A model generated the notes under the pieces. That model saw only the letters and a list, made by a program, of their open reading frames with translations. It searched no databases and had not been told where the DNA came from. From assembly GCF_013407835.1 (NCBI RefSeq), contig NZ_JACCBI010000001.1, forward strand, positions 1,426,001 through 1,490,000: DNA of 64,000 bases, given 5' to 3'. The stretch is from Agromyces atrinae (lineage in GTDB: Bacteria > Actinomycetota > Actinomycetes > Actinomycetales > Microbacteriaceae). Made by a program: the position numbers and the translations under genes. This document shows positions 9,569 to 16,663 of the stretch, in pieces. Numbering within the stretch: position 1 is the first letter of the stretch; each line of letters begins with the position of its first letter.

Positions 9569-9580
9569 CGCGAGTGCCAA
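9554..9580 (-). promoter_or_regulatory. CIRCE operator 2 (HrcA site) of groES
   Basis: Read on the minus strand, TTGGCACTC, nine nt, then GACTGCCAG. This is a diverged but recognisable CIRCE element overlapping the -35 region. It also lies about 30 nt upstream of the divergent methyltransferase gene. Confidence 0.75.
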
Positions 9581-9610
9581 CACCGTGTAACGCGGGATAG
9601 TGTGTGGGGC

Positions 9611-10798
9611 GTGGATCGCCCCGAGCTCGTCGAATTGCTGTCACCCGAGGGGCTGCGCCTTCTCGACTCCCTCCCCCCGTGGACCCCGTCGCTCGACGCG
9701 GTGAAGGCGGTGAGCGATCTGCGTCGCCTCGGCCACTCCCCCGCACTCGTCTCCGCCGTCCTCACGCAGTCGAGGCTCCGTGCGAAGGCGCGAGCCAAGT
9801 TCGGCGAGTTCGCCGACCGGATGCTCTTCACCGAACCGGGACTCGAGCAGGCCACACGACTGTCGGTCGCGGCCATCCATGCGGGCCGCTTCGACGCCGC
9901 CGGCGTGCGCCATGTCGCCGACCTCGGGTGCGGCATCGGCGGCGACGCGCTCGCCTTCGCCGCTGTCGACCTCGACGTCACGGCGGCCGACATCGACGAC
10001 ACGACCGCGGTCATCGCCTCGTTCAACCTCGCTCCGTGGTCGGGCGCGCGAGCTCTCAACGCCGCTGCCGAAGACGTCGACCTCACGGGAATCGACGGCG
10101 TGTGGCTCGACCCTGCACGTCGAACGACGACGGGTGGACGAACCACCCGTCTCGCGAACGCCGCCGACTACTCGCCGAGCCTCGACTTCGGATTCGCGCT
10201 CGCGAGCGACCGAGCCGTCGGAATGAAGCTCGGTCCGGGAACCGATCGCGACGTGATCCCCGACGAAGCCGAAGCGCAGTGGGTCTCGGTCGACGGCGAC
10301 GTCGTCGAGCTCGCGCTCTGGTTCGGCCCGCTCGCACGCCCCGGCGTCAAGCGCGCTGCTCTCGTCATCGCGCGCGGCGCCGCACACGAGCTGACGAACG
10401 ATGCGGACTCGGCCGATGAGCCCGTCGGAGACCTCGGTGACTACCTCTATGAACCCGACGGGGCCGTCATCCGTTCGCGGCTCATCGGCGACCTCGCGCG
10501 CCGTCTCGACGCTCGCATGCTGAGCGAGGGCATCGCCTACCTGACCGCGGATGCCGGTGCCGAGACCCCGTTCGCAACCCGATTCCGGATCCTTGAGCAC
10601 CTCCCCACCGATGAGAAGAAGCTTCGCGTCGCCCTGCGGGAACGCGAGATCGGTGTGCTCGAGATCAAGAAGCGCGGGATCGACGTCGACCCCGCTCAGC
10701 TGAGGAAGCGGCTGCAGCTGCGGGGCGAGTCGTCGGCGACGATCGTGATGACGCGTCAGGCCGGTCGGCACGTGACGCTTCTCGTCGAGCGAGTCTGA
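9611..10798 (+). CDS. Class I SAM-dependent methyltransferase with THUMP-like C-terminus
   Basis: About 395 residues. Motif I VADLGCGIGG (residues 102-111) binds S-adenosylmethionine, and LDPARR is in the position of the catalytic DPPY-type motif, suggesting an RNA methyltransferase-like fold. The C-terminal part (about 290-395) matches the THUMP-like domain that usually contacts RNA. Target unknown. GTG codons at 9602 and 9611 are both possible; 9611 is preferred because TAGTGT (9598-9603) ends 7 nt before it, fitting leaderless transcription. Its promoter region overlaps the groES control region. Confidence 0.82.
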   Translation: MDRPELVELLSPEGLRLLDSLPPWTPSLDAVKAVSDLRRLGHSPALVSAVLTQSRLRAKARAKFGEFADRMLFTEPGLEQATRLSVAAIHAGRFDAAGVRHVADLGCGIGGDALAFAAVDLDVTAADIDDTTAVIASFNLAPWSGARALNAAAEDVDLTGIDGVWLDPARRTTTGGRTTRLANAADYSPSLDFGFALASDRAVGMKLGPGTDRDVIPDEAEAQWVSVDGDVVELALWFGPLARPGVKRAALVIARGAAHELTNDADSADEPVGDLGDYLYEPDGAVIRSRLIGDLARRLDARMLSEGIAYLTADAGAETPFATRFRILEHLPTDEKKLRVALREREIGVLEIKKRGIDVDPAQLRKRLQLRGESSATIVMTRQAGRHVTLLVERV

Positions 10799-10813
10799 CC
10801 GGGTGAGCGCCCG

Positions 10814-11314
10814 TCAGATGACGGGCGTCGGAACCGCAGCGAGATAGAAGTAGAACCAGAGTCCGCAGAACACGAGCCCGGCGGCACCCGTGGCGACACC
10901 GAGGAACGCCGCGGCTCGACCGTGTTCTTCACGGCGAAGGCCGAGGGCGCCGAACACGACGGCGGCGAGCGACAGGGGCGCGAGCCACCCGACGAAGAGC
11001 GAGCCGACGAGGCCCATGACGCCGGCGATCGCGCCGATCATGCTGAAGACGTGTCGCTGCACGGAGTCTTCGTAGACCTCGGTGTCGACCTCGTCGTAGA
11101 CCGGGCGGTGGATGACGAGGAGCTGGCCTGTCGGAGTGCGCCGGATCTCGCCGGTGTCGAGTGGAAGATCGTACTCACGCGGGCGCGGCTCGGCCGGAGC
11201 TGGCGCGTTCGGCAGCGGGATCTCGCCCGAGACCGCGCGGTGCTGACCGTGGCGGGTCTCGGAACGAGACACGGGTGCCTCGCCGAACGGCGAGGCACCC
11301 GTGGAATTCGTCAC
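10814..11314 (-). CDS. DUF4190-like small membrane protein
   Basis: 166 residues: a polar, proline-rich N-terminal half and two hydrophobic helices in the C-terminal half (IGAIAGVMGLVGSLFVGW and a final helix near the end), the layout of DUF4190 proteins. Function unknown. The GTG at 11314 has GATAAT ending 6 nt upstream, consistent with a leaderless start. However, a 15-bp hairpin covers codons 5-14, and a GTG at 11272 directly after it would give a 152-residue protein, so the start is uncertain. Probably related to the next two genes. Confidence 0.65.
   Translation of the reverse strand: MTNSTGASPFGEAPVSRSETRHGQHRAVSGEIPLPNAPAPAEPRPREYDLPLDTGEIRRTPTGQLLVIHRPVYDEVDTEVYEDSVQRHVFSMIGAIAGVMGLVGSLFVGWLAPLSLAAVVFGALGLRREEHGRAAAFLGVATGAAGLVFCGLWFYFYLAAVPTPVI
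11271..11302 (-). terminator. 15-bp perfect hairpin between or within the DUF4190-like genes
   Basis: Arms 11271-11285 and 11288-11302 are exact inverted copies with a 2-nt centre. It lies 30 nt after the stop of the gene at 11332, where a terminator would be expected, yet inside the longest version of the next gene. No T-run follows. Confidence 0.55.
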
Positions 11315-11331
11315 TGTTCGATTATCGACGA

Positions 11332-12003
11332 TCAGTAGGTGTAGCTGTTGCCGTAGGTCGCCAGCGAGACGAAGAAGATCACGGCGATGACGGCGAAGAT
11401 GAGCGAGATCGCGACACCGACGAAGCCGGTGATGATTCCGGTCAGCCACATGCCCTTGGCCGCGGGCTCCTTCTTCTTGCCGAGGAAGCCGAGGACGACA
11501 CCCGCAGCGGACAGGATGAACCCGAAACCGAAGGTGAAGAGCGAGACGAGCACACCGAGGATGCCGGCGATGAGCGCGATGATGCTCAGCACGGGCGACT
11601 TCGACGGAGCGGCGCCACCGTACGGAGCACCGTAGACCGGCGCGCCGGGGGCACCGTACGCCGGCTGGCTCGGGGCGCCGTAGGCGGGCTGACCGGGAGC
11701 ACCATAGGCCGGCTGCCCGGGAGCGCCGTAGGCGGGAGCACCGTACGCGGGCTGCTCGGGCGCACCGTAGGCGGGCGGCGCCTGCGGCGGAGCGGTCGGC
11801 GCAGCGGGAACCTCGGGTGCAGCAGGAACCTCGGGCGCGGCAGGCGCTTCGGGGGCGGCGGGCGCCTCGAAGGGAGGCTCCCCGGGCACCTGGGGGTCGC
11901 TCGCGGCGGGAGCACCGAAGTCGATCGACGGCGCCTCGGCCGCGGCGGGCTCGGGGTTGGTGCCTTCAGGCTTCGTGCCCTCAGGGTTCTGGGGATCAGA
12001 CAT
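11332..12003 (-). CDS. Proline-rich DUF4190-like membrane protein with YGAP repeats
   Basis: 223 residues. The N-terminal half is disordered, rich in Pro/Ala/Glu, and contains seven YGAP units, mostly within QPAYGAPG-type repeats (about residues 80-130). Two or three hydrophobic segments follow (SIIALIAGILGVLVSLFTFG and ITGFVGVAISLIFAVIAVIF) with a basic GKKKEP loop between them. Function unknown; the repeat tail resembles low-complexity tails of actinobacterial cell-envelope proteins. The ATG at 12003 is preferred over GTG 12009 because AAAGG lies 8 nt before it. Confidence 0.75.
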   Translation of the reverse strand: MSDPQNPEGTKPEGTNPEPAAAEAPSIDFGAPAASDPQVPGEPPFEAPAAPEAPAAPEVPAAPEVPAAPTAPPQAPPAYGAPEQPAYGAPAYGAPGQPAYGAPGQPAYGAPSQPAYGAPGAPVYGAPYGGAAPSKSPVLSIIALIAGILGVLVSLFTFGFGFILSAAGVVLGFLGKKKEPAAKGMWLTGIITGFVGVAISLIFAVIAVIFFVSLATYGNSYTY

Positions 12004-12028
12004 GATCACTGCCTTTCAGGAGAAGGAA

Positions 12029-12427
12029 TCAGTACGTGCTCGTGACGGCGCCGTTGGCCGCCAGGAAGCTGAAGAAGATGACGAAGAGGACGATGGCGAT
12101 GATCGAGAGCGCGACACCGATCCATCCGATGATGGTTCCGGCGAGCGCCATGCCGCGGCCGAGCTCACCGGTCTTCTTGATCTGCGAGAGCGAGATGTGG
12201 CCGGTGATGAGACCGACGAGGAAGCCGATGCCGGTGAAGAGACCGACGAGCGATGCGACGATCGAGACGATCGCGAGAGTGTTGGTCTTGCCCGGTGCGT
12301 TGCGGTAGTCGGCGCCGGGAAGGCCCGCTCCGTAGGCTGCGCCGGGATAGCCCGACCCGTAGGCCGGTGCTGCAGGCTGTGCGGAGGCCGCGGGCTGGTC
12401 GCCCTGCGGGAGGTTGGAGTCGGTCAC
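12029..12427 (-). CDS. DUF4190-domain membrane protein
   Basis: 132 residues with a Gly/Ala/Tyr/Pro-rich N-terminus (YGSGYPGAAYGAG) and two helices flanking a GHISLSQIKKTGELGRG segment, the most conserved part of DUF4190. Function unknown. The GTG at 12427 follows AGGGG with 7-nt spacing. It leads a cluster of three similar proteins on the minus strand, with 25 nt to the next gene. A palindrome sits in its promoter region. Confidence 0.8.
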   Translation of the reverse strand: MTDSNLPQGDQPAASAQPAAPAYGSGYPGAAYGAGLPGADYRNAPGKTNTLAIVSIVASLVGLFTGIGFLVGLITGHISLSQIKKTGELGRGMALAGTIIGWIGVALSIIAIVLFVIFFSFLAANGAVTSTY

Positions 12428-12496
12428 GGTCTGTCCCCTCTGATCGTTGGTGACCCCGAAACGGTGTCAATGGCTCACCGAAGAAATGCCCCCCGA

Positions 12497-12518
12497 TGAG
12501 GTGTAACACCTCAGATTA
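12497..12518 (-). promoter_or_regulatory. Candidate operator and -10 box of the DUF4190 cluster
   Basis: On the minus strand TAATCT (12513-12518) is followed directly by the perfect palindrome TGAGGTGT-T-ACACCTCA (12497-12513). The palindrome covers the expected start of transcription, about 70 nt before the GTG at 12427, a typical repressor position. The regulator is not recognisable. Confidence 0.5.
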
Positions 12519-12546
12519 GCGTGAGACCCGGGCGGCCCGCAGGAGG

Positions 12547-13602
12547 TTACCGTTCGTCGACTTGAATATCCGTCACGGGCAGTGTCGAGTCCGCTCCGAA
12601 GTCGAGGGTCGACGGCGAGCGTCCCGCCATGATGAGCTGGGCGCCGAGGGCTGCGATCATCGCCCCGTTGTCGGTGCAGAGCGACAGCGGCGGAATCCGG
12701 AGGGCGACCCCTGCGGCGCTCGTTCGCTCGGCGGCGAGCTCGCGGATGCGGGCGTTCGCGACCACGCCTCCGCCGAGCAGCAGCCGGGGAACCCCGTAGT
12801 CGGCGCAGGCGGCGAGCGCCTTCGTCAGGAGGACGTCGGCGACGGCCTCGCGGAAGCTCGCGGCGACATCGTCGAGAGGAACGTGCTCACCGGCATCCGT
12901 CGCCCGTTCGACCCAGCGCGCGACGGCCGTCTTCAACCCCGAGAAGCTGAAGTCGTAGCGGTGCTTCTCGCGGTCCTTGGCCTGCGTGAGTCCGCGCGGG
13001 AAACGGATGGCGGTCGGATCTCCCGTCGCCGCGAGCCGGTCGATGTGCGGGCCCCCGGGGTAGGGCTGTCCGAGAAGGCGAGCGACCTTGTCGAAGGCCT
13101 CGCCCGCCGCATCGTCGATCGTCTCTCCGAGCAGTTCGACGTCGGAGACGAGGTCGCGCACGAGAAGGAGCGACGTGTGCCCGCCGGAGACGAGGAGGGC
13201 GATCGTCGGGTACTCGAACGGCGCATCGTCGGCGAGCAGGTCGGCGCCCACGTGTCCGACCAGGTGATTGACGGCGTAGAGCGGCAGATCGCGCGAGACC
13301 GCGAGCGCCTTCGCCGCGCCCACGCCGACCATGAGGGCGCCGGCGAGACCCGGCCCGCTCGTCACGGCGATCGCGTCGAGATCGTCGAGGGTCACGCCGG
13401 CTTCGGCGAGCGCCGCCGTGATGGTCGGGTTCATGGCCTCGAGGTGCGCACGCGCGGCGACCTCCGGCACGACTCCCCCGTACCGCGCGTGTTCGTCCAT
13501 GGACGACGCGATGACGTTCGCGAGCAGCTCGGTTCCGCGGACGATGCCCACGCCGGTCTCGTCGCACGACGTCTCGATGCCGAGCACCAGCGGCGCGCTC
13601 AC
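12547..13602 (-). CDS. tsaD: tRNA N6-threonylcarbamoyladenosine transferase TsaD
   Basis: Kae1/TsaD ATPase that transfers threonylcarbamoyl to A37 of ANN-decoding tRNAs. 351 residues. It shows GIETSCDET at the N-terminus, the metal ligands His113 and His117 in NHLVGH, and the nucleotide-binding signatures VSGGHTSL and [12 protein letters not shown]. It overlaps rimI by 4 nt (GTGA), its start being the GTG at 13602, and closes the tsaE-tsaB-rimI-tsaD series, which encodes the bacterial t6A complex TsaBDE together. Confidence 0.97.
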   Translation of the reverse strand: MSAPLVLGIETSCDETGVGIVRGTELLANVIASSMDEHARYGGVVPEVAARAHLEAMNPTITAALAEAGVTLDDLDAIAVTSGPGLAGALMVGVGAAKALAVSRDLPLYAVNHLVGHVGADLLADDAPFEYPTIALLVSGGHTSLLLVRDLVSDVELLGETIDDAAGEAFDKVARLLGQPYPGGPHIDRLAATGDPTAIRFPRGLTQAKDREKHRYDFSFSGLKTAVARWVERATDAGEHVPLDDVAASFREAVADVLLTKALAACADYGVPRLLLGGGVVANARIRELAAERTSAAGVALRIPPLSLCTDNGAMIAALGAQLIMAGRSPSTLDFGADSTLPVTDIQVDER

Positions 13603-14099
13603 GACAGCACCTCGGCCGGGGCCGCGACGGGGGCCGTCAGCTGAAGGCGCATCACGAGGGCATCGACTCCATCGGGCTGGTAGTAGGCGCGGCGCACGGC
13701 GATCTCTTCGAATCCTTCGCGGTGATAGAGCCGTTGGGCGACCGGGTTGTCGGCGCGCACCTCGAGGAACACCTCACGGATTCCGCGCTTCCACGCCTCC
13801 GCGATGAGCGACTGGATGAGCACGCGCCCGAGGCCGCCTCCTCGCGACTCCGGGGCGACGGCGATGGTCTGGATGTCTCCCTGCAACGCACCGCGCGCGG
13901 CGAAGGCGCCTGCGTAGGCGGCGATGCCGGCATCGGCGTCAGCGCCGACCGGCAAGGCCACGAGGTAGTAGGTGTCGTGGTGAGCGAGCTCGGCCTGCAT
14001 CGACTCGCGCGACCACGCATCGGTGCCGAACGTCGGCGTCTCGAGCGCCATGATCGCGTCGACGTCCTCGACGTGGGCGCGGCGCAGCTGCCACGTCAT
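13599..14099 (-). CDS. rimI: Ribosomal protein S18 alanine N-acetyltransferase RimI
   Basis: GNAT-family acetyltransferase of 166 residues. The acetyl-CoA loop is [11 protein letters not shown], with [19 protein letters not shown] in the C-terminal half, a classic RimI stretch. The start ATG at 14099 shares one base with the tsaB stop codon (TGATG), and the frame runs on upstream without a stop, so that overlap decides the start. Position between tsaB and tsaD is the usual bacterial arrangement. Acetylation of S18 is the family role, though relatives modify other N-termini. Confidence 0.93.
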   Translation of the reverse strand: MTWQLRRAHVEDVDAIMALETPTFGTDAWSRESMQAELAHHDTYYLVALPVGADADAGIAAYAGAFAARGALQGDIQTIAVAPESRGGGLGRVLIQSLIAEAWKRGIREVFLEVRADNPVAQRLYHREGFEEIAVRRAYYQPDGVDALVMRLQLTAPVAAPAEVLS

Positions 14100-14713
14100 C
14101 AGCTCACCCGCTTGGCGGTCGAGAGGGTCACGTCGGGCGAGCGCAGGTAGACCGGCTCGTCGGCGGCGAAGGGGCGACGCGCGAGCCAGCGGAGTTCGGC
14201 GACCATGCCGAGTGCACCCGCCGAGATCGTCGCCGCATCGAGACGCTCGGCGTCGAACTCGGGAACCTCGATCGCCTTCGCGAGAGCCGGGCCGTCGAGC
14301 AGTTCGGGCAGGCCCGCCGCATCGAGCGTGGAGTACCGCGACCAGGCGACCTCGCGGCGGCGGGCGTCGGTGACGACGAGCAGCGGGCCGACGTTGCCGG
14401 CTCGATACCACTCCCACGCGACGGCGTCGTGACTCATGACAGGGACGACGGGCTTGCCGAGGCCGAGGGCGAACGCGCGCGCGGCGGCGATGCCCACGCG
14501 GAGACCCGTGAACGGACCGGGACCCATGCCCGCGACGACGCCCGAGAGCTGCGAGCGCTCGATGCCGGCATCCGTCAGTGTGCGCTCGAGGAGGCCGCCG
14601 ATCACCTCGGCGTGCCGCATCGTGTCGGGCGTGCCGTTCTCGGCGAGGATCCCGGCTTCGGCATCGACGACGGCGACGCTCGTTCCCGCGGAGGTGTCGA
14701 TCGCGAGCAGCAT
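14099..14713 (-). CDS. tsaB: t6A biosynthesis protein TsaB
   Basis: 204-residue partner of TsaD, lacking catalytic metal ligands. It opens LLAIDTSAGTSVAVVD and has the GMGPGPFTGLRVG loop typical of TsaB, needed for assembly of the TsaBDE complex. The ATG at 14713 has no ribosome-binding site; TAGGCT, overlapping the stop codon of tsaE, ends 6 nt before it, so a leaderless internal promoter is likely in addition to operon transcription. Confidence 0.93.
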   Translation of the reverse strand: MLLAIDTSAGTSVAVVDAEAGILAENGTPDTMRHAEVIGGLLERTLTDAGIERSQLSGVVAGMGPGPFTGLRVGIAAARAFALGLGKPVVPVMSHDAVAWEWYRAGNVGPLLVVTDARRREVAWSRYSTLDAAGLPELLDGPALAKAIEVPEFDAERLDAATISAGALGMVAELRWLARRPFAADEPVYLRSPDVTLSTAKRVS

Positions 14714-14722
14714 GGGTCCAGC

Positions 14723-15187
14723 CTAGTTCGCCCACCGCGGGCCGACGGCGGTGATCGTCACCGTGCGCGGCTCATCGCCGTCGAGGTCGTCGCTGGCAGC
14801 CCGCGGTCTCTCGATCTCGATGTCGATCCACGACTCGACGACGCCCTCGAGCATGCCGCGACCCCACTCGACGACGGTGACCGAGCGGTCGAAGTCGAGG
14901 TCGAGGTCGTCGAGTTCGAGAGCGCTCGCGAGCCGGTACGCGTCGACGTGCACGAGGGGCGGCCCTCCCGTGACACTCGGGTGGGTGCGCGCGAGCACGA
15001 ACGTCGGGCTCGTGACCGGGCCGCGGATTCCGAGGCCCTCGCCGAGGCCGCGGGTGAACGTCGTCTTGCCCGCACCGAGCGGGCCGGTGAGCACGAGCAG
15101 GTCGCCGGCGCGGAGCTCGGCGGCCACCGTTCGCCCGAGCGCCTCCATCTCGTCGGTCGACGCGATCTCGATCCGTCCGTCGATCAT
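14723..15187 (-). CDS. tsaE: t6A biosynthesis ATPase TsaE
   Basis: 154-residue P-loop ATPase that regenerates the TsaBD complex. Walker A is GPLGAGKTT, followed by TSPTFVL, VHVDAYRL and VVEWGRG, all family hallmarks. The ATG at 15187 overlaps the alr stop codon as ATGA, which favours this start over the GTG-containing extension upstream. It lies between alr and tsaB, a common actinobacterial order. Confidence 0.95.
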   Translation of the reverse strand: MIDGRIEIASTDEMEALGRTVAAELRAGDLLVLTGPLGAGKTTFTRGLGEGLGIRGPVTSPTFVLARTHPSVTGGPPLVHVDAYRLASALELDDLDLDFDRSVTVVEWGRGMLEGVVESWIDIEIERPRAASDDLDGDEPRTVTITAVGPRWAN

Positions 15188-16302
15188 GCGCTCGGGTAGG
15201 TGCGTGCGACGCGCGGACCGATGCGCGTCACCACCTCGTAGTTGATCGTGTCGGCGGCCGTCGCCCACTCGTCGGCGCTCGGTGCGCCCGTCGCGGGATC
15301 GCCGAAGACGACGACCTCGTCGCCCACCGAGACGGTGTCGTCACCCACATCGACGATGAACTGGTCCATCGCGATCCGCCCGACGATGGGCCTCCTCCGT
15401 CCCGCGATCCAGACGTCGGCGCGACCCGAGGCGAGACGAGGGATGCCGTCGGCGTATCCGATCGGCACGAGGACGAGAGTCGTGTCCGTCTCCGCACGCC
15501 AGATGAAGTCGTACGACGCCCCTGTACCGGCGGACACGCGACGCACGGCCGCGACCCGAGCACGCAGTGTCATCGCGGGCGAGAGACCCAGGTCGGCCGA
15601 CGTCGTGCCGTCGCCGAAGGGCGAGAGCCCGTAGATGCCGATGCCGAGGCGGACGAGGTCGTAGCGCGCCCCGGGTCGGCGGAGCGCGCCGGCCGTCGAG
15701 GCGAGATGGCGGACGCCGGGAGCGACACCCGCGCGCGCGGCGACGCCGAGACCCCGTTCGAACGCGGCGACCTGGTCGGCATCGGACTCGTCGGAGGCGT
15801 TCGCGAGGTGGCTGAAGACTCCGGCCACACGCACTCGACCGTCATCCGCGAGCTCGCGTGCGCGGTCGAAGAGACGGCGCCACTCGCTCTCCGCGACTCC
15901 GTTGCGGCTGAGGCCCGTGTCGAGCTTGATGTGGACGCGCGCATCGCCGGCGTGAACGGCATCGGCCGCGACACGATCGAGCTGATCGAGCGATGAGACG
16001 CCGATCTCGATGTCGGACGCGATCGCAGTGCGGAACTCGCTCTCGCCATCGTGCAGCCACGCGAGGATGGGTGCCGAGATGCCGGCCTCGCGCAGCGCGA
16101 GCGCCTCGTCGAGGTCGGCCACGCCAAGTCGCGATGCTCCGCCCTCGAGGGCTGCGCGCGCGACGGCGACGGCGCCGTGGCCGTAGCCGTTCGCCTTGAC
16201 CACGGCCATCGCGGAAGTGGAACCGGCTCGGCGCCGGAGTTCGGCGACGTTCCGTCGGATGGCGTCGAGGTCGACGGATGCCTCGCGGCGCGGCGCGGTC
16301 AC
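15184..16302 (-). CDS. alr: Alanine racemase
   Basis: PLP enzyme that makes D-alanine for peptidoglycan. 372 residues. Lys36 in VVKANGYGHG forms the Schiff base; the substrate-binding HIKLDTGLSRNG and the C-terminal-domain motifs VPIGYADG and GRIAMDQ are present. It overlaps acpS by 4 nt upstream and tsaE by 4 nt downstream, so the three are translationally coupled. Confidence 0.96.
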   Translation of the reverse strand: MTAPRREASVDLDAIRRNVAELRRRAGSTSAMAVVKANGYGHGAVAVARAALEGGASRLGVADLDEALALREAGISAPILAWLHDGESEFRTAIASDIEIGVSSLDQLDRVAADAVHAGDARVHIKLDTGLSRNGVAESEWRRLFDRARELADDGRVRVAGVFSHLANASDESDADQVAAFERGLGVAARAGVAPGVRHLASTAGALRRPGARYDLVRLGIGIYGLSPFGDGTTSADLGLSPAMTLRARVAAVRRVSAGTGASYDFIWRAETDTTLVLVPIGYADGIPRLASGRADVWIAGRRRPIVGRIAMDQFIVDVGDDTVSVGDEVVVFGDPATGAPSADEWATAADTINYEVVTRIGPRVARTYPSA

Positions 16303-16646
16303 GATGCCGCCTCGACGACGACGAACGCCGTCGCGACGCCCGCGTCGTGGGTCATCGAGACGTGCACGTGCTGGCCTGCCGCGAGCTCGGCGAGAGCGCC
16401 GTGCAGGCGGAACTCGGGGTCGCCCGAATCTCCGTTGACGACCTCCATGTCGTGCCAGCGCAGGATCGCGGTGCCGCCGAACGCCTTGATGAGGGCCTCC
16501 TTCGCCGCGAATCGCGCCGCGAGCGAGCGCGTCGGCCGGGAGCGTTCGCTCTCAGCGAACAGTCGCTCGCGGAGGCCGGGCGTCCGATCGAGCGCACGCT
16601 CGAACCGCGCGATGTCGACGACGTCGACACCGATACCGGTGATCAC
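16299..16646 (-). CDS. acpS: Holo-[acyl-carrier-protein] synthase
   Basis: Transfers 4'-phosphopantetheine from CoA to acyl carrier protein. 115 residues, with magnesium ligand Asp8 in GIGVDVVDI and the second motif AARFAAKEALIKAF. It lies 17 nt after glmS and overlaps alr. The nearby coaA gene, on the other strand, starts the pathway for the CoA donor. Confidence 0.95.
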   Translation of the reverse strand: MITGIGVDVVDIARFERALDRTPGLRERLFAESERSRPTRSLAARFAAKEALIKAFGGTAILRWHDMEVVNGDSGDPEFRLHGALAELAAGQHVHVSMTHDAGVATAFVVVEAAS

Positions 16647-16663
16647 GACTTCACCACGCGCGG

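Noticed and set aside
11610..11770. Short tandem repeats suggestive of a CRISPR or minisatellite
   Set aside because: They are in-frame codons for YGAP/QPAYGAPG protein repeats, imperfect and without unique spacers.
13599..14735. Single 378-residue frame spanning rimI and the start of tsaB, which could suggest a fusion
   Set aside because: Upstream of the ATG at 14099 the sequence is Arg-rich nonsense overlapping tsaB in another frame; the TGATG junction explains rimI as a separate gene.
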